A DNA stretch of 60,000 bases from Phoronis australis (lineage: Eukaryota > Phoronida > Phoronidae). Under the pieces are notes generated by a model. That model searched no databases, was not told where the DNA came from, and saw nothing but the letters and a program-made list of their open reading frames with translations. The number at the start of each line of letters is the position of its first letter. The first letter of the stretch is position 1. The translations under genes and the position numbers were made by a program. The stretch is taken from NCBI GenBank assembly GCA_002633005.1, contig NMRA01000022.1:619715-679714 (forward strand), written 5' to 3'. This document shows positions 11,401 to 20,710 of the stretch, in pieces.

Positions 11401-13413
11401 ATGATTGACAGACAAGAACTAGTTGTCTTGTCCAATATTGTCAAAAACTAAAGTAGCCTGTGAGCAGTACTTTTGGCAGCCACCAGGTGTCTCTGTTCAC
11501 CATGTGTCTATAATTTCAATGAACATTTTTTCAATTATAAGGATCTATGAATCTCAAACTGTCTCCACAAACTCTTTTATACTTCTATGTCAAGTGAATA
11601 TTGGAACTTGTTTATCTTACTCCTCATACTTTTTATTTAAAAATCATCAATTTTCTTAAATATGTGTTAACACCAGTTTAGTGTTGCATAACTTTTCAAT
11701 TCAATAGGACTGCAGACAAACAGTTGGCTCAAATCAAGTTGCCCATGACTTGATTAATGGCTTAGTGAACATATTGCACTCTGTTCACTGGCAATAAGGG
11801 CTTTTTTGAATTGGGATAAGTTAGGATATATGCCAATTGCATTTTTTTGAGTTTTAATTTCTTTGAAGATGTGTTTGGCTGAAGTAACCATCCTGTCAAC
11901 ATGAACAGGTCAAAAAATACCACCCATTTTTAATGCATCACTTCTTACAGGAACGACTACCCATAAATTGAGTTTTTTTCTGAAGACCACCACCCATGAA
12001 TTTTTATTTCTGCTGCCGTCCCCCTCCTCCCACACAGATTTTACTGGAACAGCCCTTAGACATATTGGTTGAAACTGATACAGCTTTGTGTTGTATTCCA
12101 GTTCAGTCACGTCAGTTGACAAGAGGTCTGATGAGGTCGAGAACTGGACGTTATTTCCAGATACCCATCGAATATCTTTGACTGACTGAGCGAGCTTGCC
12201 AATTTTGAACAAAGTGCAAAAATTGTGTCCAGAACGCACCAGCTTATAATGCAATAATCACCAGGTGGCGAGACTGTCTTATCCACGAGTCGCCTCACCT
12301 GAACTGCCAAACAACATGTCGTGGAAATCGACGACATTTTGCGATTCCACTCAAGAATAGTTCAGTAAAGAGAAAATTTATGAAAAAAGAAAGCAGAAGA
12401 AAATAAGTCCAGTTATCAAAAGCAAAGATGGATGCTTGGCATAGCTTTTGACGCCCAATATTAAAAGATGTCATGCTTTTTTCGTCTGAAAATACTGGGT
12501 ATGGAGATAACCCGACCAGACCTAAGTAGGGTAATACATGCTAGTTTTGGCTCACCAAGAAAATGTAAAATTCAATATATACAAGAACTCATCTGAGTTC
12601 ACCTACCTAGAGTGACTGAAGAGGTCAGCATTCCTCCGCCCTCTGCTAGCGATCGTTTGATCTTTAACCTAATAGGAGTCCCAAGGGGAGATGTATTGCT
12701 TTGAGAAGATTGTACAGACGATGGGGAGCCATTGGTAGTTATGACTGGTGTGGCATCAGGAAGAGGCATATTCATGCCATGTTGAGTTGTTGTCTCATTA
12801 AGGGGCTCTGGTGGTTTCGGGGGAGGATCTTCCACAGTGGCATTGGGGACAATGTTGACCACAGCATCTGCGAATTACAGCAAAGATAAACAATAGAAAA
12901 AAATCATTGAACAAGTATGTAGTAAAGCAATGGAAAAATCTCTTATGACTCCATGGTCTCCTTTTGTTCAGCATTATACATTACTCAGTGTAAATATGCG
13001 TTGAAAGGGGGCGCTTCAATAGTTGAACTTCCTTCAAATGTATGGTTTTGGTTTTTATCAAGCATTAAAGTTGTTAAGCATCAATTACCGTAGAGCATCG
13101 GAAAAAGAGACAATAAACTATCTCTCTATCAAACGTGAGCCCATCTCTTACAAAGGACTTACTCGCAAGCATTCAGTTACACAACAATGTAAGTTATCAT
13201 AAACCTGAAAATTACCTGAGGGAGCCTCATTAACTGCCCGCTTACTCTGGGCAATTTTAGGGTTGTGCGACATTGTCGGAATTTGAGGCAGGATATGTCT
13301 CATTGCCACACCAGGTGGCGACACTTTAGGAAGCGAGGACTTTATACCATTTGCCACCGGACCACTGTCAGACAGTGGCATGTCGGGGTTGCTCTGCATG
13401 GTCGCACTTCACT
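2276..13413 (-). CDS. NSD2: NSD-family histone H3K36 methyltransferase, N-terminal two thirds (gene level, partial)
   Basis: Nuclear chromatin enzyme; the family mono- and dimethylates histone H3 lysine 36. Eleven coding exons on the minus strand splice in phase to 738 residues before the window edge. Visible in order: a low-complexity N-terminus with its Met at 13399; PWWP1 (about 206-285, HPWWP at 219-223), a methyl-lysine and DNA reader; a Lys/Glu-rich linker; an HMG box (about 398-460, ending [17 protein letters not shown]); PHD1 (567-611, first Cys 567); PHD2 with [20 protein letters not shown]; and the start of PHD3 (WCFVCNKG). PWWP2, AWS and SET exons are not in the window and are expected left of position 1. 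Vertebrate NSD1 and NSD3 lack the HMG box, so NSD2 is the closest match, but an invertebrate gene is probably pro-orthologous to all three. A non-coding 5' exon is implied by the acceptor just upstream of the Met; I could not place it or the promoter. Confidence 0.92.
2868..3068 (-). CDS. NSD2: NSD2-like exon 11, PHD2
   Basis: Residues 612-678. Reads [40 protein letters not shown], matching the family's second PHD region. The acceptor is attctag. The donor gtgtgt is weaker than the others in this gene, but the family exon boundary after the Lys-Gly and the frame of exon 12 support it. Reading through instead reaches a stop within about 15 codons. Confidence 0.93.
3523..3748 (-). CDS. NSD2: NSD2-like exon 10, PHD1
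   Basis: Residues 537-611. After a basic lead-in ([19 protein letters not shown]) comes a full PHD finger: [15 protein letters not shown], then [12 protein letters not shown], then FKCDECMTG. The Cys4-His-Cys3 spacing fits NSD PHD1. The acceptor is tttctcag and the donor gtgagg, phase 1. Confidence 0.95.
4988..5068 (-). CDS. NSD2: NSD2-like exon 9
   Basis: An 81-base exon in phase 0, residues 510-536, beginning [20 protein letters not shown]. The acceptor is ctccag and the donor gtcagt. It is a Ser/Gln/Asp-rich linker between the HMG box and PHD1. Supported by frame and splice sites only. Confidence 0.62.
5160..5711 (+). mobile_element. H1: hAT-like MITE
   Basis: Begins CAGGGCTTGAAAT and ends CCAAGCTTTG, matching the complement of the better preserved copy H2 (28190-28681), which begins CAGGGCTTGGAA and ends TTCCAAGCCCTG. 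The sequence GGAAG on both sides may be a worn target duplication. An A-rich tract of about 60 bases (5273-5330) replaces a short poly-T in H2. The CAGGG ends suggest hAT. It lies in NSD intron 9. Confidence 0.7.
5840..5960 (+). repeat. Possible tRNA-derived SINE fragment
   Basis: The B-box-like string GGGTTCAAATCTGCC (from 5917) lies about 45 bases after a weak A-box-like GGAGTGGCACTTG. No tail or second copy was found in the window. Confidence 0.3.
6173..6573. repeat. Foldback element with arms of about 78 bp
   Basis: The left arm (6173-6250) and right arm (6496-6573) are imperfect inverted copies sharing GCATTGTGGGACA / TGTCCCATAATGC and GTGACATCACAG / CTGTGATGTCAC. Single arms of the same family occur at 13733-13808 (plus) and 17706-17785 (minus). 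This is a MITE-like hairpin-forming repeat in NSD intron 8. Confidence 0.65.
6842..6886 (-). CDS. NSD2: NSD2-like microexon 8
   Basis: A 45-base exon in phase 0, residues 495-509 ([15 protein letters not shown]), with acceptor tttccag and donor gtgagt. It is inferred from good splice sites and frame; it could be skipped without breaking the frame, so it is a candidate cassette exon. Confidence 0.6.
7180..7262. repeat. Two imperfect copies of a ~43-bp tandem repeat
   Basis: The shared core CAGGTGTTCTTCACTACA is followed by CTAGGTG and repeated once, in NSD intron 7. Confidence 0.7.
7410..7562. repeat. 42-bp minisatellite, about four copies
   Basis: Units begin CATATACCAGCATGTGCATG, at 7410, 7449, 7491 and 7533, giving periods of 39, 42 and 42. 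The array ends a few bases from the NSD exon 7 splice donor at 7568. Confidence 0.85.
7569..7722 (-). CDS. NSD2: NSD2-like exon 7, HMG box end
   Basis: The acceptor ttggcag restores the codon for the last HMG Arg and continues [16 protein letters not shown], residues 443-494. It then runs into a charged linker with [20 protein letters not shown]. The donor is gtacgtg, phase 0. A 42-bp minisatellite begins right after this donor in the intron. Confidence 0.9.
8314..8923 (-). CDS. NSD2: NSD2-like exon 6, PWWP1 end, basic linker and HMG box
   Basis: The largest exon (610 bases, residues 240-442). It finishes PWWP1 ([18 protein letters not shown]), runs through a long Lys/Glu-rich linker with an AT-hook-like KKRGRKRK patch, and ends inside the HMG box ([14 protein letters not shown] through EKQRAR). 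A GT...CCAG pair inside the HMG box is only about 24 bases apart, too short for an intron, and reading through preserves the box. Donor gtagag, phase 2. Confidence 0.93.
8924..10049. other. NSD intron 5, unclassified
   Basis: AT-rich. No exon, known repeat or RNA gene recognised. Confidence 0.4.
10050..10220 (-). CDS. NSD2: NSD2-like exon 5, PWWP1 domain
   Basis: Residues 183-239. Contains the PWWP core [19 protein letters not shown] followed by [15 protein letters not shown], the signature of NSD PWWP1, which binds H3K36-methylated nucleosomes. The acceptor is tttcag and the donor gtaagtg, in phase 1 into exon 6, where the domain continues. Confidence 0.95.
10655..10756 (-). CDS. NSD2: NSD2-like exon 4
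   Basis: A 102-base exon in phase 1, residues 149-182, with acceptor ttgctag and donor gtaaat. The protein is acidic and then basic ([10 protein letters not shown]). No domain is visible. It is accepted because it bridges exons 3 and 5 in frame with consensus sites. Confidence 0.78.
11217..12055. mobile_element. E4a: Harbinger-like MITE
   Basis: Ends are GGGCTGTTCCAGCAAA and its inverted counterpart TTACTGGAACAGCCC, each followed inward by a G-rich/C-rich run. It is flanked by TTA on both sides (11214-11216 and 12056-12058). A 3-bp TTA target with GGG-starting ends fits PIF/Harbinger. The interior repeats ATGGGTGGT-like motifs. No coding capacity. NSD intron 3. Confidence 0.75.
12607..12867 (-). 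CDS. NSD2: NSD2-like exon 3
   Basis: Encodes residues 62-148, Pro/Ser/Thr-rich ([17 protein letters not shown]) with a basic patch, [10 protein letters not shown]. The acceptor is attcgcag and the donor gtaggt. Phase 1 on both sides matches the neighbours. The sequence is a disordered linker in front of PWWP1. Confidence 0.8.
13216..13413 (-). CDS. NSD2: NSD2-like exon 2 (first coding exon)
   Basis: The acceptor tgtgcag precedes 14 non-coding bases and then the start codon at 13399. It encodes residues 1-61, beginning [18 protein letters not shown], and ends in phase 1 at a gtaatt donor (13215 downward). The start is chosen because the downstream exons join it in frame and the acceptor lies only 14 bases upstream. 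There is no domain here, and the family's N-terminus is poorly conserved, so this exon rests on splicing logic more than on similarity. Confidence 0.75.
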
Positions 13414-14092
13414 CTGCACAAGCATAAAGGCAAATAATGTGGATTTCTTGCAAAATCAACATAAGGCTTAGTAAAACAAATTATGTAAAACTGGGGTGCA
13501 TTCTGCAAGCCAGGAACTATATCAAGGGTTTGACAAGATCACATTAATGGAATGCAAGATCTCGCGTGGGTTTCATTGAAAATCCTGAAATAGCATCTCT
13601 GGAATGTTGAATTACGGAAGAAAATGGTGTACAAACTTGTTATTTTCCATTAACTAGAAAGTACTGTGGAATACACCTATTCTCAATGACTAAATGAAAT
13701 TTCAGCATTTCAATGTGAAGAATATATACAGCGTTACTATCGTCTTTCAAATGCATTATGGGACAGTAGTTTGATTGTAAACATCCAGTGACTTCGCAGA
13801 TAACATAGTGAAAGGTGATCAATGATGAAAAATGGCACACTAGGACAGAAAGCATTGGTCAACTGCAACATGCTTTAGGGTGCAAGTACAATAACTAACC
13901 ACCACAAAAGTGAGCCTCAAAATGCACGAAATTATTACAGTCAAATTTCACCAATTTCAAACAAAAATAATTGACAAATTACTGTTTTGTATTTTTCTAG
14001 AGCTTCTAACCTTGTTGTGAATGATCACAAATTTTCAAAACTTTGTTTGGTGCTAGCTGTGGTACAAAACTAGAAGATGCAATATCATTGAA

Positions 14093-14650
14093 GGGCTGTT
14101 CCAGCAAAATCTGTGTGGGAGGGGGGGGGAAGGCAACTGAAATAAAAATTTATGGGTGGTTGCGTTTGATTTAAATTCAAAATGGCTGGTGGTCGTAATT
14201 CAAAAAAATAAAAATTTACAGGTCGTTGCTGTTTCATTGGGACATAAATGTTTGACGGTGGGTAATTTTATAAACAATCCGCACAGAATCAAAAACTGAA
14301 ACAAAAATGCAACTTGCAAAAAGTTCCGACTTTTTCACTCCCTCCGATCTCCTCATCGGCATGCCCATAACACCATTTAACAACAGGTGCTCGAATTTCT
14401 CGATGGCTAATAACCAAAAAAGAAACATATGTTTTATTAGTAATGAATGACGTTAGTGGTGATGGAGGAACAGATAAACTCAAGCGCCTGTGCAGTCAAC
14501 CACAAAAACAAAAAAATTACAGGTGGTTGCATTTCAAACTTATAAAAAATTACGGGTGGTAGGCTAAAGAAATAAATGAAAAATATGGGTGGTGGGTGCG
14601 AAAAAAAGGTGCCTTCCCCCCCTCCCATACAGATTTTACTGGAACAGCCC
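14093..14650. mobile_element. E4b: Harbinger-like MITE, inverted relative to E4a
   Basis: Same ends as E4a (GGGCTGTTCCAGCAAAATC and the complement) and the same internal ATGGGTGGT motifs in opposite orientation. The right flank is TAA and the left flank is GAA, a worn copy. The TAA is also part of the TTAA-type target of E1-right, so the two elements abut exactly. Confidence 0.75.
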
Positions 14651-14653
14651 TAA

Positions 14654-17567
14654 AGGAGAATGCCACCTATTTATTTTCTTTTCACCGTCTTAATTGGTCT
14701 ATATCCACATCATCTCGTATATGGTCTCACCTCAGCGAGAGGTGTCGTGTTAACCTGTGAGAAAGGCGAATACATGAAGCGATGTCACTGGTTATTCAAC
14801 TGAATGTGTGTTGCTATGGTGTGGGGTATCGTTCCTGCTTGGGCGACCCATGAAGCTCCGAGGAAAGCAGGTACATTGTTTTTTTTTTTGATTTTCTCGA
14901 GAACCCGAAATGCTTCAGAAGTGGTTCGCAGCAGTAAAGAATGAAAAGCACACCATTAATACCAAGTATGAAGCCATATCTCCATGTCTGTGGCTGGCAT
15001 TGTTCTGTTTCAAAATGAATTATCCTCACCCTAACCAATGTTTAGCAAAACTGAAACAAAATGTCTCGAAAGACTGTCTCAGTGGATACAATTTGTAATG
15101 AGTGTTCGTGTCTTCGTGAGTGCAAATGTTTTGAGAAATGAACAAAGAATAAATCATACTGCGTTACCGGCATTAGATGCATTAAGGATATTTCCAACCT
15201 TATTCACAAAAATTGGCTATTTTTACAATATTTCAATTGTGTCTAGCAAAATACCTTATCTTCATTCTCGGGGAACTTCAAATACGAAATATATACTGCG
15301 TAGCGAGAAAAAAAGATTTAGCAGAACCACCTTGGAACCGCACAACCGCATGGATATTTGTTTACCACTTATCCAAGGTCAAAGGTTAAAGGGCTTTCAA
15401 GTAAATCGAGTCTCCTGCCAGGTGCAGAACAGCTTCGGTATACCCTCAGTCCTTTCATTCACAAATTTGCCATAACATTGAACCGACGAGGTGTGGTTAT
15501 GATAGAATGGTGCCGGGGAAAACGAAGACAAAACGTAGTTTTGATCTTAATGGAGTTGTGCGTCTACATGCATACGACCGTTGACATTGAAAACGAATGC
15601 TACGAGTTGCCTCAGGCCTCAGTCTGGTCATGAACACAGAAAGTTGTGAAAAGAGATAAATCCTCCCCCTTATTCCTTAATTCAATTATTAAGTTAACAT
15701 TTCGATGTTTCGATTTCATGTTAACGACTTACTTTAACTACCAATTCAATTTTTGTTATCCATTTCTTACTTGGTTTGGTATCAGTCTCCCAGCACGTGA
15801 CGTGTACAGGCTATGAACTGTGACCTACTTTTCTAAGTAGGTCGTACAAAACGGCAGAAGTTGGCTACGAAAGATAGGTCTATTTGAGGTTTTAATGATA
15901 TTTAAGTTAGTTACGCACTGCAAAATTAGTTGACATTGCAAGAAAACATTGAAATAGGTGACATAGTTAAGGATTCTATAGGTTATGTATACCGAAAACA
16001 AGTTTTCACAGAATAATTAACCGAAGACTGAGATTTTCACGTGTCCCAGTTTAATCGGCTTTTTCTCGGCTTCGGCAAATCGACTTTATTTGCACTTAGG
16101 AACACGAGTTCTCGAAAATGGCTCGATGGATTTCGCTGAAACTTTCCAAAGTTAATATTTAGTCACCAATATAAAAAACGCTGTTGGAAATTTTGATATA
16201 AAAGCTCAGTTTTTGTGTAATGTGGCAAAGACGAATACGACTTCAATTTTTTACAAAAATACCTTACGTTTTGCGAGTTTATTTGTCATAGAAACCAAAC
16301 GAACAAACTAATCGAAAATTCCTAACAGCGTTTTTGAGGTAATTGATGAAGTTTTCATTTAAAAAAGGTTTCGTTAAAATCGACCGAGGGGTCATTTTGC
16401 TGTGAATGTACCTTTCATAAAAATGAAATTTTTACTTAAAAAAGGTTTTTACATAAAAATAATAATGACAAATAAATACAAAAAGTATATTTATATTTCC
16501 TGGTCTTTGTTCTTTCAGAAAATATATACTTTTACTAGTTGACAAAGCTTATTTTTTTTGATATACGAGTTAGAATAGAGGCCACTAAATAAGGTTTGAA
16601 ATAACCTTAAAACTAATTGACAGGGCACCAGAGACCATATGCGCAAATTCAGTGTTTGTTCACAAAAAGCTGTTGTGACACAATAACTCGATTTTATATG
16701 CTATGGTCAGACGTTATGGGAATAATAAGATACACACACGCACAAATATATACAGGCATATATATATACATATATGTATATGTATATATACATACATTAT
16801 TCGAAACATTGTTATTGTACACCTTTTGCCCTGTATGGTTCTGTGTAAGGGGAACCTGGCTTTGTGTACCCCTACGATAAGTAGATTTGCAATTTCTCTG
16901 TGTTTTTACCAAAATATTCGCGTGCACATTATCTCTTTGGTTTACTAGTCTAGTCCTTTTGTGACTGAGTTTTATTTTCAACTTTGGCAGCCAACTTACC
17001 TGGCTGGTTTATGTTCGCGATGCCGTCTCCAGTCCAGCCGCCGGCGGTGGGCCTAATCCGAGTTCCGAGCCACTGGGTTACAACGAACGTTTTGTGTTAT
17101 ATATAGCACTGAAAAAAATTCACAAATCCAAAATTACAACACACGGCTATGCTCTCCTGTCAGAATTCCGCGAAAGAAGGTATTTATAATTTACACCAAA
17201 CAGATCCAAACTTACCGCAACTGAACTCGGTAAGTTGGCCTACCGAACTTTGTAGCTAAATCCAAAACAGCTAAATAAAACAACTCGTTTATTTAAAAAC
17301 TTAATGTATTTGTAACGGTTTTGCATCGAATTTTGGTGGTTTATTGGCGTAGAGCGATGAAGCCAAGCGATACGCTGACACCAGTAACCGTGTTGTGAAC
17401 TGCTGAACAGACTGTGTTAGAACCTGTAACGTCATTGGTTAATATTTCAGCGCCTCCATCTTCTGTCTGGCGTCAGGTTAAAGAACTGAATTTGCTGTTA
17501 TCGAGTGGACCTACACGATCTAAACTGATCCAAAATTCCTTGTTTAATTCAGTGGTATATATTGCTT
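14654..17567 (-). mobile_element. E1-right: second copy of the THAP-bearing TTAA element, split by R3
   Basis: Inverted relative to E1-left. The left end AGGAGAATGCCACC is next to CTAA (worn TTAA); the right end is degraded near 17567. It aligns with E1-left throughout apart from the R3 insertion at 15186-16606 and loss of the segment around the P2X7-like motif. A THAP remnant reads on the plus strand near 14895-15000. A TATA/CA-rich microsatellite (about 16725-16800) has grown inside it. Confidence 0.72.
15186..16606. mobile_element. R3-left: 1421-bp TTAA transposon nested in E1-right
   Basis: Terminal inverted repeats are GGATATTTCCAACCTTATT and the complement of GGTTATTTCAAACCTTATT. TTAA target duplications are at 15182-15185 and 16607-16610. 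The matching unoccupied site is in E1-left near 1188-1214 and aligns without gaps. No transposase is visible. The ends are themselves nearly palindromic (GGTT...AACC). Confidence 0.85.
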
Positions 17568-17854
17568 GGAAAAATGCTAAAAATTTCACTTGTCAGCCAT
17601 ATTGTGTCCTAAACTGGTGAGATTTAACCGCAGCAAATTTTTTGTGGAAAAGATTCTTACGTCAGTCACCGCTGAAGTAATTCTCACAATCAAAATTTTT
17701 ATCTACAAGTTATCTGTGATATTCAGTGAATGTTAACAAGCGAACAACTGTCCCAGAATGCATTTTTGAAAGACGGCAGCAGTGCCACATATGAAATCAC
17801 CTGAAAGTACTCCAAGAATGTGCAGGACTAAACTGCAGTGATAGTCGAGATTAC

Positions 17855-17935
17855 TTAGCCCTGGAATCAAACCAGCGGCCCCATTAAATCCCGGCAAATG
17901 TGCTAACCATTCAGCTAATAAGCAATTGCCCATTA
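17855..17935 (-). repeat. tRNA-derived SINE head
   Basis: The minus strand carries an A box, TAGCTGAATGGTTAGCAC, and 28 bases later a B box, GGTTTGATTCC, in tRNA spacing. It is a retroposed tRNA-like promoter; it lacks pairing of a full cloverleaf, so it is not a working tRNA gene. Confidence 0.6.
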
Positions 17936-19664
17936 GCGAGTGGCTAAGAGGCTCATATGATTCATACGAAGCACATCTACAATATTACTTATACATCAGT
18001 TGAGCCCTCAAAGATAGACAGTCTTCAAAAATTGTATCAACCCATGGAAAATTGTGAGGGCGGGCGGTCAGATAACTGAGAAGTTTGTGGCAAAGGGTGG
18101 AGGTGAAATGTGTGCGAAAATTATGGCCATCAGTTACCCAAAATCCAGGCGGAAACTGAGCGGCTTGGGGCGGGGATAAAATGTGATGACAATGGGAAGT
18201 TCAAATTACTACAGCCCAGAGACTCTTAAAGCTTTAGGAGTACGAGAAACCTTAATCTTGCACTGCAATCAGAATGATTGCCACCCGACTTCCATCCCCG
18301 TTCTGGTCAGATTGCGGCTAGGTCACAATACAGAAAACACGAGCCCAGGTGCGAAGTGGGTCACTTGTATTTGAAAAAGGAGGAAGGACCCATCATCGCA
18401 GTGGATTAACCACTACCAATAAAATGTGTTAGGAAGTAAAATGGTGTAAGGTAGTGGAAAACTTACGGTTTAAAACCATTCAATTTCTATTCAGGAGTTT
18501 ACGGGGCTTCCAAAATGAGTTCAACAGCGGGAAATTCCTCGCTTTCTATTGGTGGTCGTTCTACTTCCGCTTAGTGAAAATAATTATTTCGATTTCTGTT
18601 TTATTCAATTTCATGTCGTTGTATATCTTATTTAAATATTCACGATTTTATAACGGCTGCAAATATTAACAAACTGAAACAATTGTAAGAAATTAAAACC
18701 ACTTAAAAATAATCTTCGCTTTTCAAAATCAAACGCCAGATAGCGCTACTTGACGGTGTACAAACTAGTCTAACAAACTGGTGGGAGTACAAGTATTCCC
18801 GGGCCGCACGCGGTGACAAGAATGACATATGGATTATGGGACACTGATATACATATACCACAGTTTTATTTTCTGTTAATGTCGCTGACTCCTTGAGCGT
18901 CAGTGAGTTTTAAGATCGAGTCTCGACATTGAGCAACACACTCCCCGTCAACTAAGACGACGTTGACTGCCGTGCAATGACAGCGGAGCCCAATCTAGAC
19001 GACAGATGAGTATCTATAATGGACTGACGGCCTATATACCCAAAGTGAGCCGTGTATCATCATGAGCATAGAATTTTAAACAAACAAACAAACAAACAAA
19101 TGAAAGCGCTCGGAGGCGAAATTGACTGGTGAGACGACAATCGGGTGATGATGATGACTGGTGATGGTGATTAACAATTATATGACAAATGCAGATGTCA
19201 GAAATTAGTGACGGAAATGTATAGCACCAGTTACTTTTCGGCGTTTTGTAATATCCTCATACCGCGGAATAATTTGCTCGCAAAGAGAACAGCCCCGCTC
19301 TCACACATTCAACGAAACCGTTCCGAATCCTTTCCCTCTCTCAACTTAGTTGAATCTGATATAGGCCTACCGCGTGCCGCTCAGCCGAGAAATTTGAAAT
19401 TCTTTTCTCCCGCACGCTTGACACCCTCACGGATTCAAATTCCCCGATCCAACTGAGGCAAAACCAAAGTTTTCGCTTCTCAGTCAAGGACATGATTTTA
19501 TTTGCTCGCGAACATAACCAGTCCAACTCCCACACATTATATTGCCTTCGCGCCGTTTATGCATTCGCTACTGACCTTAATATACTGAAAATTAAGGCGA
19601 GGCACATTCCCTTGGTGAGCGCCACTCAGGCGAGCATAAAATTCTCAATCACGCACATTATGTA
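17936..19664. other. Intergenic, mostly unclassified
   Basis: Holds an (AAAC)n microsatellite at 19079-19100 and a GATGATG/GGTGATG stretch around 19145-19172. No exon seen. Possibly older parts of the LINE that follows. Confidence 0.4.
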
Positions 19665-20418
19665 TTTACGAAGGCACAAAAAACGTTAGCTGACAAAGCG
19701 GCAAAGGCTATTTTTGTACTAAAAAAGCACATGTTTAAGTACAATGAAATTCCTGTGCAAATGTGGTTTAAAATGTTTGATACAAAAACATTACCGATCT
19801 TGTTATATGGTTCTGAGATTTGGGGATTTCACCCCGCACAAGACATTGAAATCGTACAAAATAAATTTTGCAAATTTTTGTTGGGACTTGGTCAGCATGT
19901 CTCAAACGCTGCAGTGAGGGGAGAGCTTGGTAGAGTGACAATGAAGGTACATCTATTATTGAGAATTGTTAAATACTGGTTAAAAATTATCAATTTGCCA
20001 AGCNTAGACTTCATAGAATAGCCCTTGCAAGGTTTAGATGCTCCGCACATTCATTAATGATATTATCCAGGGAAGGTTCAGTGGATTTGACACAGAAGAC
20101 AGATTATGTCCCTGCTGTGACAGTGGGAAAGTGGAAACAGAATTCCACTTTCTTCTCGAATGCAATTTATATTCGGATCTACGAGTGCGGTTTTTACCAA
20201 GGTATAATAAGGTGGAAAATATAGAATTCAGAAATTTTCTACAGACTCATGACTTAAATGTTCTGAGAAAAGTTGCTAGATATTTAATTCATGCGGAGAA
20301 ACGCCGAAATGAATTCCTTGATATGAATTAATTTAGACTTGAAAACTTTTTTTACTCTCTGTGTTATGTAATGTGGGCCGGAGGCCTGTTACATGAAATA
20401 AACCTATGTAACCTATAT
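19665..20418 (+). mobile_element. Non-LTR retrotransposon 3' fragment (CR1/Jockey-like)
   Basis: The plus strand reads LPILLYGSEIWGFHPAQ, the motif just after the reverse transcriptase in this group. Then, in another frame, comes a C-terminal Cys-His knuckle, CPCCDSGKVETEFHFLLEC, ending LIHAEKRRNEF and a stop at 20329. A single N at 20004 and frame changes near 20025-20070 break the frame. The 3' end has the GGGCCGGAGGCC hairpin, then AATAAA and a repeated AACCTAT tail, as in 5'-truncated LINE copies. Confidence 0.85.
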
Positions 20419-20710
20419 TCCCCTCTCACACACACCCCTGGTTGACACGTCCTTGTCAACAAACCGGGCGCCCTGGCCGACACCTTAGCGCACCATCCCC
20501 CCACCCTCAGTCGACAAATGCTCAGTGGCTCTCCCCTGTTGACTGACACCTCCTAGGTGCATCCCCTGGTCGACAAGGGCACCTTAACCCCCCTGTGACA
20601 CACTTGACGCACCCCTCTCCCCTGGTTGACACCTCCTTGGCGCCCCCTCCACCTGGGTCGACAAGGCTCCTTGTGTCTCCCTCCCCTGTCGACGCCTCCT
20701 TGGCGCTCCC
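20419..20710. repeat. C-rich degenerate minisatellite
   Basis: Repeated variants of CCCTGGTTGACACCTCCTTG with GTCGACAAGG interspersed, about 40-60 bp apart. Much more GC-rich than its surroundings and directly after the LINE tail. Confidence 0.6.

Noticed and set aside
17855-17935. A functional tRNA gene
   Set aside because: A and B boxes are present but the acceptor and anticodon stems do not pair convincingly; a SINE head is the better reading.
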